DNA of 64,000 bases, taken from assembly GCA_937141935.1 (NCBI GenBank), contig CAKZQS010000004.1, positions 1-64,000 of the forward strand. The letters run 5' to 3'. A program made the translations under genes and the position numbers. Source of the stretch: an uncultured Ectothiorhodospiraceae bacterium. Lineage in GTDB: Bacteria; Pseudomonadota; Gammaproteobacteria; Nevskiales; Oceanococcaceae. The notes under the pieces were generated by a model that worked only from the letters and a program-made list of their open reading frames with translations, had not been told where the DNA came from and made no database searches. The first letter of the stretch is position 1, and each line of letters begins with the position of its first letter. This document shows, in pieces, positions 61,442 to 64,000 of the stretch.

Positions 61442-63021
61442 TGCCCCTCCAGCAGCCGCTGCAGCGTGGCCAGCTGATCGGCCTGCTGGGCCGGCTTGTC
61501 TTCGCGCCAGCGCAGGATCCGCGGGAAGCGCAGCGCCAGGCCGGCCTTGTGCCGGCTGGAGGGGCGCAGGCCCTCGAAAGCCAGCTCAAAGACCTGCTCG
61601 GGCGCCACCGCGCGCACCGGCCCAAAGCGTTCGCGGGTGTGGGCGCGGATCCAGCGGTCGGCACGCAGCAGTTCGGCGTCGCTGAGGCCGGAATAGGCCT
61701 TGGCCACGGGCACCAGCTCGCCGTCCTGCCACACGCCAAGCGTGAAATCGCTATGCAGCCCGGAGCGGCGGCCGTGGCCGGCCTGGGCGTACAGCAGCAC
61801 CGCGTCGACGGTGTAGGGGTCCAGCTTCCATTTCCACCACGGCCCGCGCGGCCGGCCGCTGGGGTAGGGCGCATCGCGGTCCTTGAGCATTAGCCCCTCG
61901 GCGCGCGCGGCGCGGGCCTGCGCGCGCCAGCGCGCCCGTCGCGGCCAGTCGCCCTGGAGCAGCGGGCTCAGGCCGATGCCGGCCGGCGGCGAGGCCAGCA
62001 GCGTCTCCAGGGCCCGACGCCGGTCGCGCAGCGGCCGCGCGCGCAGGTCCTCGCCCTCCTGCTCCAGCAGGTCATAGGCCAGGAAACGCACCGGCACATC
62101 GCGGCGCAACGCCGCGCCGGGCTTGCGCCGGTTCAGCCGCCGTTGCAGCGCGGCGAAGGGGGCGACGGCGTCGGCCTCGTTGTCCCAGGCGACGATTTCG
62201 CCGTCCAGCACGCAGCCGGGCGGCAGCGCCTGGGCGGCCTGCAGCAGCTCGGGGAAGCTCGCGTCCAGCGGCTCCTCGCCGCGCGACCACAGCGCGGCCT
62301 GCGCGCGGTGCAGCAGCTGCGCGCGGATGCCATCCCATTTGTACTCGGCCTGCCAGCGCGTCGCCGGGCCCAGCTCCGCCGCCGCCCCCTCCAGCGCGTG
62401 CGCCAGCGCGAAGGGGTAGGGCGCCAGCGTGTCGGCGGGTTGCTCGGCGGCGGCGAGGCGCTCGAGCAGGTCGGCGCTGGGGCGGATGCGGCCCATCATG
62501 CGCGCGGCGATCTGCCCGGGCTCGCGGCCCAGCGCGGTGGCCAGCGCCTGGGTCACCGTCTGCCGTGCCACCCCGACGCGAAAGCTGCCGGTCAGCAGCT
62601 TGTGAAAGACCAGCCGCTGCTCCTGCGGCATGGCCGCCCACCACTGCTGCAGCAGCGCCTGCTGTGCGGCCGCCTCGGCGCGCGCGAGCTGGGGCAGCCG
62701 CTGCTCCATCCAGTGATGCAGCGCGACGTCTTCGGCCCGTGCGGGCGGCGGCAGCAGCAGCGCCAGCGTTTCGGCCAGATCGCCGACATGGTGGTAGCTC
62801 TCCTCCAGCAACCACAGCGGCAGGTCGCTGGCCTGGGCCGCGGCTTCGCGCAGCAGTGTGGCGCTGATCGGGCGCCGCGGCCGCTGGCCGCTGAGCACGG
62901 CCACGGCATGGGCGGCGTCGCGCGGGTCGGCGCTGTGCAGGTAGTCGACGATGGCGGCGCGCTTGACGCTGCTGCGCGTGGTCGCATCCAGGCGCTGGTA
63001 GAGCGCGGCAAAGGCCTTCAT
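61438..63021 (-). CDS. ATP-dependent DNA ligase
   Basis: The 527-aa ligase has a helical N-terminal DNA-binding domain (1-205), the nucleotidyltransferase motif I at YKWDGIRAQLLH with active Lys228, motif IIIa-like CVLDGEIVAWDNE and motif V GLMLKDRDAPYPSGRPRGPW with the lysine KW-WKWK, and a C-terminal OB domain. It is a stand-alone ATP-type ligase, distinct from NAD-dependent LigA, found in bacterial repair operons of this kind. It overlaps the exonuclease gene by ATGA. Confidence 0.94.
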   Translation of the reverse strand: MKAFAALYQRLDATTRSSVKRAAIVDYLHSADPRDAAHAVAVLSGQRPRRPISATLLREAAAQASDLPLWLLEESYHHVGDLAETLALLLPPPARAEDVALHHWMEQRLPQLARAEAAAQQALLQQWWAAMPQEQRLVFHKLLTGSFRVGVARQTVTQALATALGREPGQIAARMMGRIRPSADLLERLAAAEQPADTLAPYPFALAHALEGAAAELGPATRWQAEYKWDGIRAQLLHRAQAALWSRGEEPLDASFPELLQAAQALPPGCVLDGEIVAWDNEADAVAPFAALQRRLNRRKPGAALRRDVPVRFLAYDLLEQEGEDLRARPLRDRRRALETLLASPPAGIGLSPLLQGDWPRRARWRAQARAARAEGLMLKDRDAPYPSGRPRGPWWKWKLDPYTVDAVLLYAQAGHGRRSGLHSDFTLGVWQDGELVPVAKAYSGLSDAELLRADRWIRAHTRERFGPVRAVAPEQVFELAFEGLRPSSRHKAGLALRFPRILRWREDKPAQQADQLATLQRLLEGQ

Positions 63022-63983
63022 CGTGCGCCCCGCAGGTCGGCGGCCTCGCGGCCGGCCTCGCGCAGGTAGCGCAGCAGCGGCGCGCTGTCGCCGTGGGTCA
63101 GCAGCACCTGCTGCGGGTTCACCTCGTCAATCGTGCGCAGCAGCGACGGCCAGTCGGCGTGATCGGACAGCACAAAGCCCCGGTCCACCGCGCGCCGCCG
63201 GCGTGGGCCGCGCAGCATCATCCAGCCCGAGGCCAGGGCCAGCCGGCGCTTGCGGAAGCGCCGCATCCAGGGGCTGCCGGCGGCACTGGGCGGGGCCAGC
63301 ACCAGCCGGCCCGCCAGCTCGCCTTCGTACTCGCTGAGCGGGCAGGTCGGTGCCAGCGCCACGCCGGCCTCGCGGTACAGCGCCGTCAGCGCCGTCATCG
63401 CACCGTGCAGCAGGATGGACTCGGCGCTGTCGCGCAGGCCATGCAGCACCCGCTGCGCCTTGCCCAGCGCATAGCACAGCAGCACGGCGGTCTCGCCGGC
63501 CGCGGCGCAGTCCTGCCACCAGTCGCGTATCTGCGCATAGACGGTCGCCGGCTCCGGCCAGCGATAGACCGGGTAGCCAAAGGTGACCTCGCTGACAAAG
63601 ACGTCGGCGGGAACGACCTCGAAGGGCGCGCAGGTGCCGTCCGGCTGGCGCTTGTAATCGCCGCTGACCAGCCAGACCTCGCCGCCGGCCTCGATGCGCA
63701 CCTGGGCCGAGCCCAGGATGTGCCCGGCGGGGTGCAGGCTGACGCGCGCGCCGCCCAGGCGCAGCGGTTCGCCATAGTCCAGCGGCCGTCCGTCCAGGGC
63801 GCCAAGCCGGTGTTCAAGCACGGGCCAGCCGGGCGCCGCCGCATGCACGCAACCATGGCCGGCGCGGGCATGGTCGGCGTGCGCGTGGGTGATCAGCGCG
63901 CGGGGGACCGGGCGCAGCGGGTCGATCCAGAAATCGCCGGCGGCGCAATAGAGTCCGGCGGTCCGGGGCTCGAGCAGTGGCAT
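63018..63983 (-). CDS. Ligase-associated metallo-beta-lactamase DNA exonuclease
   Basis: The 321-aa protein has a metallo-beta-lactamase/beta-CASP fold: ALITHAHADHARAGHG (zinc histidines), LHPAGHILGSAQVRIEAGGE, WLVSGDYKRQPDG with the metal-ligand Asp, FVSEVTFGYPVYRW, and VLSDHADWPSLLRTI (second histidine). Relatives in the four-gene repair cluster are DNA exonucleases. It is the first gene of the operon seen here; its start lies 17 bases before the end of the window, so any upstream gene is out of view. Confidence 0.93.
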   Translation of the reverse strand: MPLLEPRTAGLYCAAGDFWIDPLRPVPRALITHAHADHARAGHGCVHAAAPGWPVLEHRLGALDGRPLDYGEPLRLGGARVSLHPAGHILGSAQVRIEAGGEVWLVSGDYKRQPDGTCAPFEVVPADVFVSEVTFGYPVYRWPEPATVYAQIRDWWQDCAAAGETAVLLCYALGKAQRVLHGLRDSAESILLHGAMTALTALYREAGVALAPTCPLSEYEGELAGRLVLAPPSAAGSPWMRRFRKRRLALASGWMMLRGPRRRRAVDRGFVLSDHADWPSLLRTIDEVNPQQVLLTHGDSAPLLRYLREAGREAADLRGAR

Positions 63984-64000
63984 GATCCCAGAATCATGAA

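Overview
This window is a very GC-rich bacterial chromosome segment. Its gene set fits a gammaproteobacterium, perhaps near Xanthomonadales or Nevskiales and from a saline habitat. The basis is inference from gene content: a complete Na+-translocating NADH:quinone oxidoreductase operon with nqrM, UbiK, a cytochrome c5-type protein and glnK-amtB. No rRNA, tRNA or CRISPR array was seen.

Positions 1-3950 are accessory DNA, visibly AT-richer than the rest. A Type II restriction-modification locus (C5 methyltransferase, divergent small XRE regulator, PD-(D/E)XK endonuclease) lies between two same-direction IS3-family ends. Its outer edges carry GTTAGGC/GCCTAAC core sites and an attC-like left arm, so it looks like an integron-type cassette whose attC sites were interrupted by IS copies. 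An orphan HicB antitoxin follows, joined to a broken IS orfA, then a GNAT acetyltransferase.

Positions 4000-25200 hold mostly small genes on the + strand: an AAC(3)-I-type aminoglycoside acetyltransferase, an AaaT-like acetyltransferase, three related lipoproteins (6358, 11099, 15599), a YcaQ-like DNA glycosylase inserted between a broken and an intact copy of a methyltransferase gene, a sterol-desaturase-like hydroxylase, a bacterial MRJP/yellow protein, a ZIP-like membrane protein, a flavodoxin-like reductase, a three-module lipoprotein and a DUF374 acyltransferase. Several tandem repeats lie between genes.

Positions 24600-37000 are core metabolism: cytochrome c5, ubiK, glnK-amtB behind a probable sigma-54 promoter, nqrABCDEF and nqrM, then a CBS protein, a GST and an Atm1-type ABC exporter. 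Hairpin-rich DNA separates nqrF from nqrM.

Positions 37000-54450 include an outer-membrane barrel protein, a glycosyltransferase, NRDE and EcsC proteins, a hydrolase/acyl-CoA-binding-protein pair, and a lipid-modification locus. In that locus a SigK-like ECF sigma factor and RskA-like anti-sigma are divergent from an FAD amine-oxidase-like protein, a DUF1365 protein and two cyclopropane-fatty-acid-synthase-family enzymes. Next come a CDGSH protein, a GNAT-nitrilase fusion, a lipoprotein and two SDR enzymes.

Positions 54700-64000 are on the minus strand: a neutral-ceramidase-like lipoprotein, a TIGR01777 epimerase, and a four-gene DNA-repair operon (exonuclease, ATP-dependent ligase, Lhr-type helicase, PdeM endonuclease) joined by 4-base overlaps. 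The best leads for follow-up are the cassette-like R-M locus, the three-lipoprotein family, the AAC(3)-I homologue and the sigma/lipid locus.
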